From Parvularcula bermudensis HTCC2503 (GTDB lineage: Bacteria > Pseudomonadota > Alphaproteobacteria > Caulobacterales > Parvularculaceae), in assembly GCF_000152825.2 (NCBI RefSeq), contig NC_014414.1, positions 868,001 through 932,000 of the forward strand: a stretch of 64,000 bases of DNA, read 5' to 3'. The notes beneath the pieces are model-generated. The model saw nothing but the letters and a program-made list of their open reading frames with translations, did no database searches and was not told the DNA's origin. The position numbers and the translations under genes are program-made. Positions 54,562-63,594 of this stretch are shown here, in pieces. Each line of letters begins with the position of its first letter. Position 1 is the stretch's first letter.

Positions 54562-55074
54562 ATGCGCATGACCCTGCTTCTCCCCGTCCTTATCGCCGCG
54601 TTCCTTTCGGGGTGCGGCAATGACAATGAGGTTGGGGAATTCAAAAATGATTTCTACGGGAACGAAATCAAGGTGCAAGCCTTGACCGATCCAAAGGTGG
54701 AGGGCGTGACCTGTCACCTCACCTATTTCGATCGTGGGGTGCTCGACCGGATGGCCAAGGGCAATTGGTTCGAAGATCCCTCCAACTCGTCCATTGCCTG
54801 TCGGCAGACCGGGCCGTTGCGGATCGACGATATCGATCTGTCCAAGGACGGAGAGATGGTGTTCTCTCAACGCCAAAGCCTTGTCTTCAAGTCGATTGGT
54901 GTCAGGCGGGTCTTCGACAGTGATAATCAAACGCTGATGTATATCGTCTATTCGCGCAAACCCATCGACGGGTCGGCCAAAATGGCGCTGTCGACCGTGG
55001 CGCTTTACGGTCAGGATGTGGAATGGATCAACGGCGCCCCGACCTCTACCCCGACCCCGGCCAGCGGGCTTTAA
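54562..55074 (+). CDS. creA: CreA family lipoprotein
   Basis: 170-residue CreA-like protein of unknown function, named from the creABCD locus. The lipobox is LSGC with Cys at 18. CreA hallmarks are FYGNEIKVQALTDPKVEGVTCH, split here, HLTYFDRG, SNSSIACRQTGPL and SLVFKSIGVRRVFD. The C-terminus ends in a Pro/Thr tail. It begins 10 bp after the sugar dehydrogenase stop, so it is probably co-transcribed; creBC-type two-component genes are absent here. Confidence 0.85.
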   Translation: MRMTLLLPVLIAAFLSGCGNDNEVGEFKNDFYGNEIKVQALTDPKVEGVTCHLTYFDRGVLDRMAKGNWFEDPSNSSIACRQTGPLRIDDIDLSKDGEMVFSQRQSLVFKSIGVRRVFDSDNQTLMYIVYSRKPIDGSAKMALSTVALYGQDVEWINGAPTSTPTPASGL

Positions 55075-55101
55075 GGCCGGTCTTGCAAAGGAGGGATGGC
55101 C

Positions 55102-55521
55102 ATGATTGTCATTTATCATAATTCCCGGTGCGGAACGTCACGGGTCACTCTTTCCCTTATTAAATCGACCGGTGCCGACCCTGTGATCGTCGACTATTTG
55201 AAGGCGGGCTGGACAGAGGGCCATTTGCTGGGACTGTTCGCGGCGGCGGGCCTCACACCGAGGGAGGCCTTGCGCGCGAAGGAAGCGAAAGCCAAGGAGC
55301 TTGGCCTGCACGAGGAGGGCGTTCCGGCGGCGGATATTCTGGCGGCGATGGTCGCCCATCCCGTTCTCGTCAACAGACCGTTTGTGTGCACGAAAAAGGG
55401 AGTGCGTCTCTGCCGCCCATCCGAAACGGTCCTCACGCTGCTTGACGGTCCCTTCAAGGGCCCGGTTACCCGCGAGAATGGGGAGATGTTGATCGATGGT
55501 GACGGCCGTCCGGTGGTGTGA
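55102..55521 (+). CDS. arsC: ArsC family glutaredoxin-type arsenate reductase
   Basis: 139-residue ArsC-fold protein that reduces arsenate to arsenite with glutathione/glutaredoxin. The nucleophile is Cys10 in NSRCGTSR. The arginines that bind oxyanion are in LTPREALRAKE, HPVLVNRPFV and KKGVRLCRPS. ATG 55102 has AAGGAGGG 6 bases upstream; the first ATG at 55096 is too close. It ends 3 bp from the convergent LysR gene. Remote from arsR/aqpS at 21-22 kb, so a joint pathway is an inference; some family members are not arsenate reductases. Confidence 0.85.
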   Translation: MIVIYHNSRCGTSRVTLSLIKSTGADPVIVDYLKAGWTEGHLLGLFAAAGLTPREALRAKEAKAKELGLHEEGVPAADILAAMVAHPVLVNRPFVCTKKGVRLCRPSETVLTLLDGPFKGPVTRENGEMLIDGDGRPVV

Positions 55522-55524
55522 CGA

Positions 55525-56415
55525 CTACCCGGTCGCTTCCTCGACGATCCATGATTTGAAGGCTTTGACCTCGGGCAGGGCGGCCTTCGCATGGGGATGG
55601 ACCAGCCAATAGGCGAAATCTGTCGGACTGGTCAGGTCGAAGGGGATGACCAGGCGCGCCGCTTCGAGGTCGGCCTCGGCAAGGGCATATTTCGCCAGCG
55701 CGACGCCGCGTCCGGCCACCGCCGCCTCGATGACGAGGGAGGATTGATTGAATCTCGGCCCGCGGGTGCCATCGACCCGTGCCCCCGCCGCCTTCAGCCA
55801 CATCGGCCAGGTCGCAATCTCGTGATCATTCCCATTGTCATGTAGAAGCGTGTGGTGCGCGAGATCTCCGATCTTCTTAAGGGGCGGCTCGGCAGTCAGG
55901 AGCTTGGGGGCGCAAACCGGCACGATCTTTTCGTTCATCAACCGCTGAACATCGAGATCAGGATAGGTGCCTTGGCCGTAACGGATGGCAACATCGACAT
56001 CGTCCATGCTGAAATCGATCAAGTCCATGTCGGCGTGGACATAGACATCGATATCGGGGTGTCGTTCCTGAAAACGATCGAGCCGCGGGACGAGCCATTT
56101 GGAGGCGAAACTCGGGGCGACCGAGACCGCCAGCCGGCCCGAGCCGCGCTGTTGGCCCATGAGGCGGACCCCCGCATCGAGGCGGTCAAAGCCATCCCTC
56201 AACGAGGGAAGGGCGGCAATCCCCCCTTCGGTCAAGACAAGACCCTTGGCCCCGCGGTGGAAGAGCGACACCCCCACGGTCTCCTCTAGTAATTTGACCT
56301 GCTGGCTCACGGCGCCGGGGGTGACGTTCAGCTCTTCGGCGGCTTTCGTGAACGAGAGATGCCGTGCAGCGGCCTCAAAAGCCCTGAGAGAGTTAAGGGG
56401 CGGCAATTTTCGCAT
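55525..56415 (-). CDS. LysR family regulator (GcvA-like)
   Basis: 296-residue LysR-type regulator. The winged helix-turn-helix is residues about 5-65 (LNSLRAFEAAARHLSF, LNVTPGAVSQQVKLLEE, LFHRGAKGLVLTEGG), closest in appearance to GcvA. The ligand-binding domain follows (FASKWLVPRLDRFQERHP, VAIRYGQGTYPDL). It is divergent from cysG with a 120 bp gap that carries an imperfect inverted repeat, and so may control sulfate assimilation, but GcvA-like proteins regulate varied genes. Confidence 0.9.
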   Translation of the reverse strand: MRKLPPLNSLRAFEAAARHLSFTKAAEELNVTPGAVSQQVKLLEETVGVSLFHRGAKGLVLTEGGIAALPSLRDGFDRLDAGVRLMGQQRGSGRLAVSVAPSFASKWLVPRLDRFQERHPDIDVYVHADMDLIDFSMDDVDVAIRYGQGTYPDLDVQRLMNEKIVPVCAPKLLTAEPPLKKIGDLAHHTLLHDNGNDHEIATWPMWLKAAGARVDGTRGPRFNQSSLVIEAAVAGRGVALAKYALAEADLEAARLVIPFDLTSPTDFAYWLVHPHAKAALPEVKAFKSWIVEEATG

Positions 56416-56442
56416 AAGTCTGTCCCTTTCGCGGTGCTTATA

Positions 56443-56472
56443 GAATTACTGAAGCTTTCGCTGCAATGATTC
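56443..56472. promoter_or_regulatory. Imperfect inverted repeat between the LysR gene and cysG
   Basis: GAATTACTG and CAATGATTC match as an inverted repeat at seven of nine positions around a 12-base spacer, ending 64 bp upstream of the cysG start. It lies where a LysR protein would bind to control itself and the divergent operon. Confidence 0.35.
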
Positions 56473-56535
56473 GTTTGCCTCGGTTGGCTTCACGACCCAA
56501 ATCTCGACTATTGCGACGATGGTTTAGAGATTCTG

Positions 56536-57942
56536 ATGCGATATTTTCCTGCCTTTTTTGATCTCCGGGGGCGCGCGGTGATTGTCGTTGGCGGCGGCGA
56601 ATTGGCGGTGCGCAAGCTAAGGCTGTTGATGAAGGCCGACCCCTTTGTGACGGTTGTGTCCGCTGAGGATAACAGCGCCGTTGCGGCGGCCTTTGGCGAT
56701 CGGGTTCGCCGGGTCGCGCGTCCGCTATTGCCCGCTGATTTGACGCCGCGACCGGCGCTTATCGTCATCGCCACTGAGGATGAGGCGGCGGCAAGGGTCG
56801 CCCTCGATCTTGCTCACCAGGCGGGAATCCCCGTCAATGCCGTCGATCGTCCCGCGCAGTGTGACGTCGTCATTCCCTCGATCGTGGAGCGGGGAGAGAT
56901 GGCGATCGGCATTTCCACCGGGGGGGCGGCCCCTGTGCTGGGACGGCGGGTGAGGGAGCGGCTCGAGGCCCTGCTGCCGGCGCGCCTCGGTGACCTCATT
57001 GCCTTTGCGGCCGAGCGGCGGGACGCCGTGGCCCATGCTGTGCCCGCTTCCCGGCGGCGCGGGTTCTGGGAGCGGCTGTTCGACGGGCCCGCCGCCGAAG
57101 CGGTCCTTGCCGGCGACCAGGCGGCGGCGGAGACTGCCTTCACCCAGGCGCTTTCTTCGGTCGACGAGGGCCAGCAACAGGGGCATGTGGCGATCATCGG
57201 TGCCGGGCCGGGGGATCCGGAGCTGCTGACGCTCAAGGCCCTCAGATATCTGCAAGAGGCCGATGTCGTTCTCTACGATAATCTGGTTTCCGACGCGGTC
57301 CTTGAGCTGATCCGGCGGGATGCGGCGCGTCACTATGTGGGGAAGAAGCGGGCTGATCATGCGCTGCCGCAGGAAGAGATCGCGACGCTGATGATCGCCC
57401 ATGCCCGTCAAGGCGCGCGGGTCGTCCGATTGAAGGGCGGGGATCCGTTCATCTTCGGTCGCGGTGGGGAAGAGCTTGAGGCGCTGCGGGCCGCAGGGGT
57501 CGCCGCCACCATCGTGCCGGGCATTACGGCGGCGGCGGGCTGTGCGGCCGCCACCGGCATTCCCTTGACCCATCGCGGTCTGTCCCAGGCCGTTACCTTT
57601 GTCACGGCAGAGGCGGGGAAGGGGGGCGCGCCCGATATCAATTGGTCAGCGCTTGCCGCCCTTCGGCATACTGTGGCCGTCTATATGGGGGTACGCCGCG
57701 CCGGACAGGTGGCCAATGCGCTGATCGCGGCGGGTCGCGGTGGGGCAACCCCCGTTGCTGTTATCGAGCGGGGGACACTGCCCGAGCAGCGCATCATCCG
57801 TACGCATCTATCGGCCCTCTGTGCCGGGGTTGCCCATCATGAGATCAAGGGGCCGGCCTTGTTGATCATCGGCGAGGTTGCCGCCTTGGCCGATGATGGC
57901 GCGCTCAGGGAGATCGTGGCCCAAGGGGGGCTTGCGGCATGA
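56536..57942 (+). CDS. cysG: Siroheme synthase CysG
   Basis: 468-residue trifunctional enzyme. The N-terminal part (1-150) is precorrin-2 dehydrogenase/ferrochelatase (DLRGRAVIVVGGGELAVRKL, ISTGGAAPVLGRRVR). The C-terminal part is uroporphyrinogen-III C-methyltransferase (VAIIGAGPGDPELLTLKA, YVGKKRADHALPQEEI, VRLKGGDPFIFGRGGEE). It makes the siroheme of the sulfite reductase encoded two genes downstream. First gene of the cysG-DUF2849-cysI-DUF934-cysH unit. Confidence 0.97.
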   Translation: MRYFPAFFDLRGRAVIVVGGGELAVRKLRLLMKADPFVTVVSAEDNSAVAAAFGDRVRRVARPLLPADLTPRPALIVIATEDEAAARVALDLAHQAGIPVNAVDRPAQCDVVIPSIVERGEMAIGISTGGAAPVLGRRVRERLEALLPARLGDLIAFAAERRDAVAHAVPASRRRGFWERLFDGPAAEAVLAGDQAAAETAFTQALSSVDEGQQQGHVAIIGAGPGDPELLTLKALRYLQEADVVLYDNLVSDAVLELIRRDAARHYVGKKRADHALPQEEIATLMIAHARQGARVVRLKGGDPFIFGRGGEELEALRAAGVAATIVPGITAAAGCAAATGIPLTHRGLSQAVTFVTAEAGKGGAPDINWSALAALRHTVAVYMGVRRAGQVANALIAAGRGGATPVAVIERGTLPEQRIIRTHLSALCAGVAHHEIKGPALLIIGEVAALADDGALREIVAQGGLAA

Positions 57943-57990
57943 CCTACAGGACTAAGGGGTATCTGACCTCCCCTCAAAAGGAGACGGACA

Positions 57991-58368
57991 ATGAGTGCTG
58001 AAACAGGTGGACCCCGCGATGCCCCGGCGGCGAAGATCAGTGCCGGCGGTGTCAAGAAAGGGAAGAATGTCGGCGCCAAGGTGGTGACGGCCAATGACCT
58101 CATGACCGGGGCCGTGATCTATCTTAAGGACGATGCGGGGTGGACGGAGGATCTTCGCCAGGCCGTGGTCGCCGAGGGGGACGAGGCGCTTTCTCTGCTC
58201 GACCAGGCGCTCGCCGATGAGGCCCATGCCGTCGGCCCCTATTTGATGGATGTCGCCGAGGAGGAGGGGGTGGCCCCGACGGGACGCGCTCTTCTGCGGG
58301 AGCAGATTCGCGACACCGGACCGACGATCCATCCCGAATTTCGCCGCCATTTTCCGGAGGCTCGATAA
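57991..58368 (+). CDS. DUF2849 protein of the sulfite reductase cluster
   Basis: 125-residue protein of family DUF2849, usually found directly before the alphaproteobacterial nitrite/sulfite reductase gene. Features are KKGKNVGAKVVTANDLMTG, IYLKDDAGWTEDL, and VGPYLMDVAEEEG. No catalytic motif or cysteine pair is visible. It could assist assembly or electron delivery, but that is speculation. It follows cysG by 48 bp and its stop overlaps the cysI start by one base. Confidence 0.85.
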   Translation: MSAETGGPRDAPAAKISAGGVKKGKNVGAKVVTANDLMTGAVIYLKDDAGWTEDLRQAVVAEGDEALSLLDQALADEAHAVGPYLMDVAEEEGVAPTGRALLREQIRDTGPTIHPEFRRHFPEAR

Positions 58369-60038
58369 TGTATCAATACGACAAAATCGATCGCCAGGTC
58401 GTTCAGGCCCGTGTCGACGAATTCCGTGACCAGGTGGCCCGGCGCATAGACGGTCAGCTTACTGAGGACCAATTCAAGCCATTGAGGCTGATGAATGGCC
58501 TCTATTTGCAATTGCATGCTTATATGCTGCGGGTCGCCATCCCCTACGGCACATTGTCGTCGGACCAATTGCGGGCGCTCGGCCGATTGGCGCGGGAATA
58601 TGACCGGGGATATGGTCATGTAACGACCCGCCAGAATATGCAGTTCAATTGGATCCGACTGGCGGATATGCCGGATATCCTTCAATTGCTGGCCGATCAC
58701 GATATGCATGGCATACAGACGAGCGGGAATTGCATTCGGAACACGACCTGCGACCCCTTTGCGGGCGCGACCTCGGACGAGATCGAGGACCCGAGGGTAT
58801 GGTGTGAGATCATCAGGCAATGGTCGACCTTTCATCCGGAGTTTTCGTTTCTCCCCCGGAAGTTCAAGATCGCCGTGTCGGCGGCCTCATCGGACCGGGC
58901 GGCCGTTCAGGTGCATGATATCGGTCTTTATCTTCACCGCAACGAGGCGGGAGAATCTGGGTTTCGCGTTTTGGCCGGCGGCGGTCTTGGGCGCACGCCC
59001 TATATCGGGTCGGTTATCCGGGATTTTCTGCCCAAAGAGCAATTGCTTGGTTATCTTGAGGCGATCCTGCGGGTCTACAATCTGCATGGACGGCGGGACA
59101 ATATTTATAAGGCCCGGATCAAGATTCTCGTCAATGCGCTGGGGGAGGACGAATTTCGACGCCAGGTCGAGGAGGAATGGACGGCTCTTCTCGCCGAGGG
59201 GCCCGGCGGCTCCGTCGATTTGCCGGAGGCTGAACGGGCGCGGATTGCGGCCTTCTTCACCGGTCCGTCTTTGGTACCCGATCCGGACGGTCAGGCGCAT
59301 CTCGATGCCGCCAGCGCCGAGGACGGTGTTCTGAAGCGTTTCGTCCGTAATAATCTTTCAGCTCACAAGGTTGAGGGCTACGGCATCGTCACGGTCTCTC
59401 TCAAACCTGTGGGGAGCCCGCCTGGCGACATCACGTCGGCGCAAATGTCCGCGCTGGCCGACCTCGCCGATGAATACGGGTGCGGAGAAATCCGCACCAC
59501 CCATGAGCAAAATCTGGTTCTGCCCTATATCCGGCTGCGTGACGTGCCCAGCCTGCATGGCGCTTTGGTGGATATCGGGCTCGGGACGGCGAATGCCGGG
59601 CAGATCACCGACATCATTGCGTGCCCTGGCCTTGATTATTGCAATCTCGCCAATACCCGGTCGATTCCGCTTGCGAACCGTATTCAGGAGCGGTTCGCCG
59701 ACCCCGAGAGGGGGGAAATAATTGGGGGGCTGAAAATTAAAATCTCAGGCTGTATCAATGCCTGCGGCCACCACCATGTCGGCCATATCGGTATTCTCGG
59801 CGTCGATAAAAAAGGCGAGGAGTTCTATCAGGTGACCTTGGGCGGCACCGCCGACGAACAAGCGGCGATCGGTTCGATTGTCGGAAAAGGGTTGAGTGCG
59901 GACGAAGTCGTCGATGCTGTCGACCGGGTGGTCGAAACCTATCTCTCAATCCGGTCGGCGGCGGAGGAGAGCTTTATCGATGTTTATCGCCGGGTCGGCG
60001 ACACGCCGTTTAAGGAGGCGCTTTATGCTGAGGCTTAA
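58368..60038 (+). CDS. cysI: Sulfite reductase hemoprotein (NirA/SiR type)
   Basis: 556-residue siroheme/[4Fe-4S] enzyme that reduces sulfite to sulfide. The Fe-S/siroheme ligands are in CPGLDYCNLANTRS and ISGCINACGHHHVGHI; the N-terminal siroheme region has TSGNCIRNTTCDP and GYGHVTTRQNMQFNW. No cysJ flavoprotein is nearby, so the electron source (ferredoxin or another protein) is unknown. The neighbouring genes and genes for siroheme and APS reduction indicate sulfite rather than nitrite as substrate. Confidence 0.95.
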   Translation: MYQYDKIDRQVVQARVDEFRDQVARRIDGQLTEDQFKPLRLMNGLYLQLHAYMLRVAIPYGTLSSDQLRALGRLAREYDRGYGHVTTRQNMQFNWIRLADMPDILQLLADHDMHGIQTSGNCIRNTTCDPFAGATSDEIEDPRVWCEIIRQWSTFHPEFSFLPRKFKIAVSAASSDRAAVQVHDIGLYLHRNEAGESGFRVLAGGGLGRTPYIGSVIRDFLPKEQLLGYLEAILRVYNLHGRRDNIYKARIKILVNALGEDEFRRQVEEEWTALLAEGPGGSVDLPEAERARIAAFFTGPSLVPDPDGQAHLDAASAEDGVLKRFVRNNLSAHKVEGYGIVTVSLKPVGSPPGDITSAQMSALADLADEYGCGEIRTTHEQNLVLPYIRLRDVPSLHGALVDIGLGTANAGQITDIIACPGLDYCNLANTRSIPLANRIQERFADPERGEIIGGLKIKISGCINACGHHHVGHIGILGVDKKGEEFYQVTLGGTADEQAAIGSIVGKGLSADEVVDAVDRVVETYLSIRSAAEESFIDVYRRVGDTPFKEALYAEA

Positions 60039-60417
60039 GGTCGAGGAGGGGGCATTGGTGCTGCGGACGCCGGCGGCGGCGGAGACGATTTTGTCTCTGG
60101 CGCCCGACGAGGAGGTCGCCGACCGGGCCGATGAGGTGAACGCGGCCGAGGTGATCGAGCTGTGCTTTTCCACTTTCAAGGATGGTCGCCCTTTCAGCCA
60201 GGCTCGGCACTTGCGCCGTATGGGGGTTCGCGGCGATGTTCGGGCCAGGGGGGCGCTATTGCCCGATCAGATCCGCTTTGCCATCGGTGTCGGCTTTACC
60301 AGCTTTGACCTCGAAACGACGGACGATGTCGATCTGGTACGGTCGCTGATTCAGCGTTTCCCTGTGAGTTATCAACCTCGTCCTGGGGCGAGGGCGGCGT
60401 GGAGCCAGAGAGTATGA
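60025..60417 (+). CDS. DUF934 protein of the sulfite reductase cluster
   Basis: 130-residue DUF934 protein, conserved with cysH and cysI in many proteobacteria. Features are CFSTFKDGRPFSQARHLRRM and FTSFDLETTDDVD, each split by typical family sequence. Its start ATG 60025 lies inside the 3' end of cysI, and its stop overlaps the cysH start as ATGA, so translation of the three is coupled. Function unknown; electron transfer to CysI or CysH has been suggested but is unproven. Confidence 0.9.
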   Translation: MLRLKVEEGALVLRTPAAAETILSLAPDEEVADRADEVNAAEVIELCFSTFKDGRPFSQARHLRRMGVRGDVRARGALLPDQIRFAIGVGFTSFDLETTDDVDLVRSLIQRFPVSYQPRPGARAAWSQRV

Positions 60418-61148
60418 CGAGAGCTAGTCAAATGGCGCAGATCGAACCGACATCGCCGAGCGCCGAAGAAGTGCGGGCAAAAGCCCTGGCCGACCGGTAT
60501 CGCGGCGCGGACGCGGTGACGGTCTTACGGGCGGCGATCGAGGAGGAATTCCCCGGCGATATCGCGCTTGTCTCCTCCTTCGGCGCTGAATCCGCTGTTC
60601 TATTGCATCTTGTGGCCCAGGTGGCGCCGGATCTGCCGGTCCTGTTCATCGACACCGGAAAGCATTTCGCGCAAACGCCGATCTATCGACGGAATTTGGC
60701 GAAGAAGCTGGGGCTCACCAATGTGCGTGATCTTCATCCGGCGGCGGACGAGGTGGCCGTAGAGGACCCGGACGGCGATTTGTGGCGGCGCGATCCAGAC
60801 GCCTGCTGTACCCTCAGAAAGGTGCGACCCCTCGATAGTGCCCTTCGGGATTTCGGGACCTGGATTACCGGGCGCAAACAGTTTCATGGCGGACAGCGTG
60901 TCGATCTGCCGACCTTCGAGCACAAGGGCGATCATTTTAAGGTCAATCCCATCGTGTCCTGGGGCCCCGATGAGGTTGAGGCTTATTTTGCGGCTCACGA
61001 TTTGCCCCGGCACCCCCTTGTCGATCAGGGGTTTCCGTCGATCGGATGCTGGCCCTGCACCCATCCCGTGGCGACGGGCGACGATAACCGGGCGGGCCGC
61101 TGGCGCGGATCGGCAAAGACGGAATGTGGGATCCACACTCGCCTTTGA
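60414..61148 (+). CDS. cysH: Adenylyl-sulfate/phosphoadenylyl-sulfate reductase
   Basis: 244-residue thioredoxin-dependent reductase forming sulfite. The P-loop-like SSFGAESAVLL and RKQFHGG are typical. It has the double-cysteine pattern ACCTLRKV and GCWPCTHPV that binds a [4Fe-4S] cluster, so APS is the likelier substrate than PAPS. The catalytic Cys is in TECGIH at the C-terminus. ATG 60414 overlaps the DUF934 stop; GTG 60399 and ATG 60432 are alternatives. Last gene of the cys unit. Confidence 0.94.
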   Translation: MTRASQMAQIEPTSPSAEEVRAKALADRYRGADAVTVLRAAIEEEFPGDIALVSSFGAESAVLLHLVAQVAPDLPVLFIDTGKHFAQTPIYRRNLAKKLGLTNVRDLHPAADEVAVEDPDGDLWRRDPDACCTLRKVRPLDSALRDFGTWITGRKQFHGGQRVDLPTFEHKGDHFKVNPIVSWGPDEVEAYFAAHDLPRHPLVDQGFPSIGCWPCTHPVATGDDNRAGRWRGSAKTECGIHTRL

Positions 61149-61186
61149 TGATTGAAGCGCCATGCTGATGCCCTTAGGTCCTCAGC

Positions 61187-61570
61187 ATGGCTTTACGACA
61201 CGATCACCACACAGGCGCGCGGTCTCAAAGGCAAAGGCGGGCGGGCGAATTGATCCGCCACGCCCTCGCCGAAATGTTTCAGCGCGAGGAAATCCACGAA
61301 GAGGCGTTCCCGACAACGCCGGTCACAATTACCGAGGTCAGGGTTTCCCCCGACCTGAAATCGGCGACCGTCTTCTGCTCGGCGCTCGGTAAGGATGTGT
61401 TCGATGAGGAGGTCGCGCAGCTGAACGCGATTTCCGGCGCGATCAGGCAGGTGCTGGGGCGCAAGATCACGATGAAATACACGCCGTCCCTGAAATTTTT
61501 GCCCGACGAGACGTTCGAAGAGGCGGCCCGCATCAATGCGCTGCTGAAAGAAACCCGCCGCGTCGACTAG
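61187..61570 (+). CDS. rbfA: Ribosome-binding factor A
   Basis: 127-residue KH-fold protein that matures the 30S subunit. Features are RQRRAGELIRHALAEMF, VTITEVRVSPDLKSATVF and the C-terminal LKFLPDETFEEAARIN. Unlike in most genomes it does not follow infB; cysH is upstream. A hypothetical gene separates it from truB. Start ATG 61187. Confidence 0.96.
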   Translation: MALRHDHHTGARSQRQRRAGELIRHALAEMFQREEIHEEAFPTTPVTITEVRVSPDLKSATVFCSALGKDVFDEEVAQLNAISGAIRQVLGRKITMKYTPSLKFLPDETFEEAARINALLKETRRVD

Positions 61571-61645
61571 GAAATCTCGGTCTTTAGCGTTAATATCCAA
61601 GGCATGGTTTTTGGTGATCGGTGACGGCCATAGGGGGGCTTGACC

Positions 61646-62128
61646 ATGTTTTTTAGGCGGAAACATCGGACTGCGGCGGATGCGCCGCCGGCGCTCTCTC
61701 CAAAGGCGGTTCAACCTCGGACGGCGCACGCGCCTGAGCCGGAGGCGACAAGCCTTGAGGGCTCCACCCCCCAGGTTGAAGAGGCAGTCGAAGAGGCACG
61801 GGACGAGGCGCCCGCCGCCGCGGCGATCGCGGTGCTGTCGGATGACAAGCCGGCGGTGCTGGTCGAGGCGGGTGAGGGCGGCGGCGAGGTCGACACCGCC
61901 GATGAGGGGGCCATTCGCCTTTTCCCCGGCTTTGAGCGCGACGATTTTGAGGTCGGCTATCGCGCGGACGGACCGACACTGGTTCTCCGCTGGAAGGACG
62001 GCGGCGACTGGTTTGACGTACCGTCATTGTTCAATCGGGGGATCCTTGCCGCTATGGATGAGCGGGAAAGCGCCTCTGACCTCAATCGGCTATTGCGGAA
62101 TTACGGCTACGACGTCGACGCCGCCTGA
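61646..62128 (+). CDS. Hypothetical acidic protein between rbfA and truB
   Basis: 160-residue protein not recognised. The N-terminal 90 residues are Ala/Glu/Pro-rich and likely disordered. The C-terminal 70 residues look folded (LFPGFERDDFEVGYR, LVLRWKDGGDWFDVPSLF, LNRLLRNYGYDVDAA). ATG 61646 is used; TTG 61640 adds two residues. The start MFFRRKHR has basic residues but no signal peptide or membrane helix. Opposite-strand frames in this stretch are shadows. Confidence 0.6.
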   Translation: MFFRRKHRTAADAPPALSPKAVQPRTAHAPEPEATSLEGSTPQVEEAVEEARDEAPAAAAIAVLSDDKPAVLVEAGEGGGEVDTADEGAIRLFPGFERDDFEVGYRADGPTLVLRWKDGGDWFDVPSLFNRGILAAMDERESASDLNRLLRNYGYDVDAA

Positions 62129-62243
62129 TCCGTCGCTTTCGGCGGCGCCATCGGGGAAAATGGCGGGCCTGAGAAGGGGGGTCGCCAAACCCTCTGGCGG
62201 CGGCTAAGGGCGCGTCCTTTTTGCAGCGAAAAGGCGAAATGCG

Positions 62244-63206
62244 ATGGCGCGTCGTCGGCGGGGTCAGCCCCTTCATGGCTGGCTCGTTCTCGATAAAGCA
62301 TATGATTATGGATCGACCGAAGCCGTCTCGAAATTGCGGTGGTTGTTCGATGCCCAAAAGGCGGGACACGCCGGAACCCTCGATCCCTTGGCGACCGGGG
62401 TGTTGCCCGTCGCTTTTGGGGAGGCGACGAAAACGGTCCCCTACATCCAGGATGGGAAAAAGACCTATCGCTTTACGGCGAAATGGGGCGAGGCGCGCAG
62501 TACGGATGATCGTGAGGGAGAGGTCATCGCCACCAGTGCCCATCGGCCTGAACGGTCTGAGATAGAGGCCCGTCTCTGCGATTTCGAAGGGAATATCGAA
62601 CAGATCCCCCCCGCCTTTTCGGCCGTGAAAATCGACGGCGAGCGGGCCTATGATTTAGCGCGGGAGGGGGTCGCGGTGACGCCGCCATCGCGCATGGTGT
62701 GCATCGATCGATTGAGCTTGCTTGATTGTCCGAGCGAAGATGAAGCTGTGTTCGAGGCGGTGACGGGAAAAGGCACCTATATCCGCGCATTGGTTCGCGA
62801 CTTGGCAAAGGCCCTGGGAACCGTCGGACATGTTGCCGCCTTGCGCCGTACCGCTGTGGGGCCCTTTTCGGAAGAGATGGCGGTGACGATGGAGGAATTG
62901 ACGGGCCGTCCGTCGACGGATCGACTGACTGTCGACGATCGTCCGGCTGAGCCGGCGCAATTTTTATTGCCGGTGGAGGCAGCGCTGGCGGAGCATCTGT
63001 CGGCGACGGTGGACCGGGCCCAGGCGGCGCGGCTGCTCAATGGCGGTGACGCCATCCTCGCCGCCCCGTCGATGACCGGTCTGCGCGCTGGCCGCGCCGG
63101 TGATATCGAACCCGTGATGGCGATGGAAGGCGACAAGCCCGTCGCGATCTGTCGCCTCGAAGGGATGAAGCTGCGCCCGGTCAAGGTTTTTGCTTTCCGC
63201 GAGTAA
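62244..63206 (+). CDS. truB: tRNA pseudouridine(55) synthase
   Basis: 320-residue TruB, forming pseudouridine 55 in the T-loop of tRNAs. The catalytic aspartate is in [15 protein letters not shown]. Other motifs are [35 protein letters not shown] and [14 protein letters not shown]. The C-terminal PUA-like part follows from about residue 240. Usually rpsO is downstream; here a convergent small gene follows instead. Confidence 0.97.
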   Translation: MARRRRGQPLHGWLVLDKAYDYGSTEAVSKLRWLFDAQKAGHAGTLDPLATGVLPVAFGEATKTVPYIQDGKKTYRFTAKWGEARSTDDREGEVIATSAHRPERSEIEARLCDFEGNIEQIPPAFSAVKIDGERAYDLAREGVAVTPPSRMVCIDRLSLLDCPSEDEAVFEAVTGKGTYIRALVRDLAKALGTVGHVAALRRTAVGPFSEEMAVTMEELTGRPSTDRLTVDDRPAEPAQFLLPVEAALAEHLSATVDRAQAARLLNGGDAILAAPSMTGLRAGRAGDIEPVMAMEGDKPVAICRLEGMKLRPVKVFAFRE

Positions 63207-63213
63207 TGGCCCT

Positions 63214-63378
63214 TCAGCCCTTGGGGGGCGTGGTCGCTTCGTCGACGACATCGCTCTGCTCTGCGATCTCCTTGGCATCGTCTTCGGTCACATGGCCCTG
63301 ATGATGTTGCTGCTCGTCCGTCGCTTCATCGCGCAGCCGATCCATGCTGCCATTGTCGGTCATGGGAAGTTCACGCAT
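63214..63378 (-). CDS. Small acidic hydrophilic protein, unknown function
   Basis: 54-residue hydrophilic protein with an acidic middle (DEATDEQQHHQGHVTEDD) and a histidine cluster; no membrane segment or cysteine. ATG 63378 follows AAGGA by 7 bases. It may be a stress-type disordered protein, but this cannot be shown. It is convergent with truB, 7 bp from its stop. Confidence 0.5.
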   Translation of the reverse strand: MRELPMTDNGSMDRLRDEATDEQQHHQGHVTEDDAKEIAEQSDVVDEATTPPKG

Positions 63379-63594
63379 CTCAAATCCTTTCGTCAGCTGA
63401 CGATCGCGCCCTCGGGAGTGAGGGACGCATCGTGGGTGGGTGGAAAGGGAACGAGAGAGTGAGGGGAGGGTTCCGCCGCGCCCGCCTCTCGCCCTCGGAA
63501 CTTTTCGGGTCGCGACCGTGTTGTCATCTAATGGGGACAGCTGGCATTGCAGGGCCAAGCCACATAAGCCTGACATGACATTCGGAGGTGGGGC

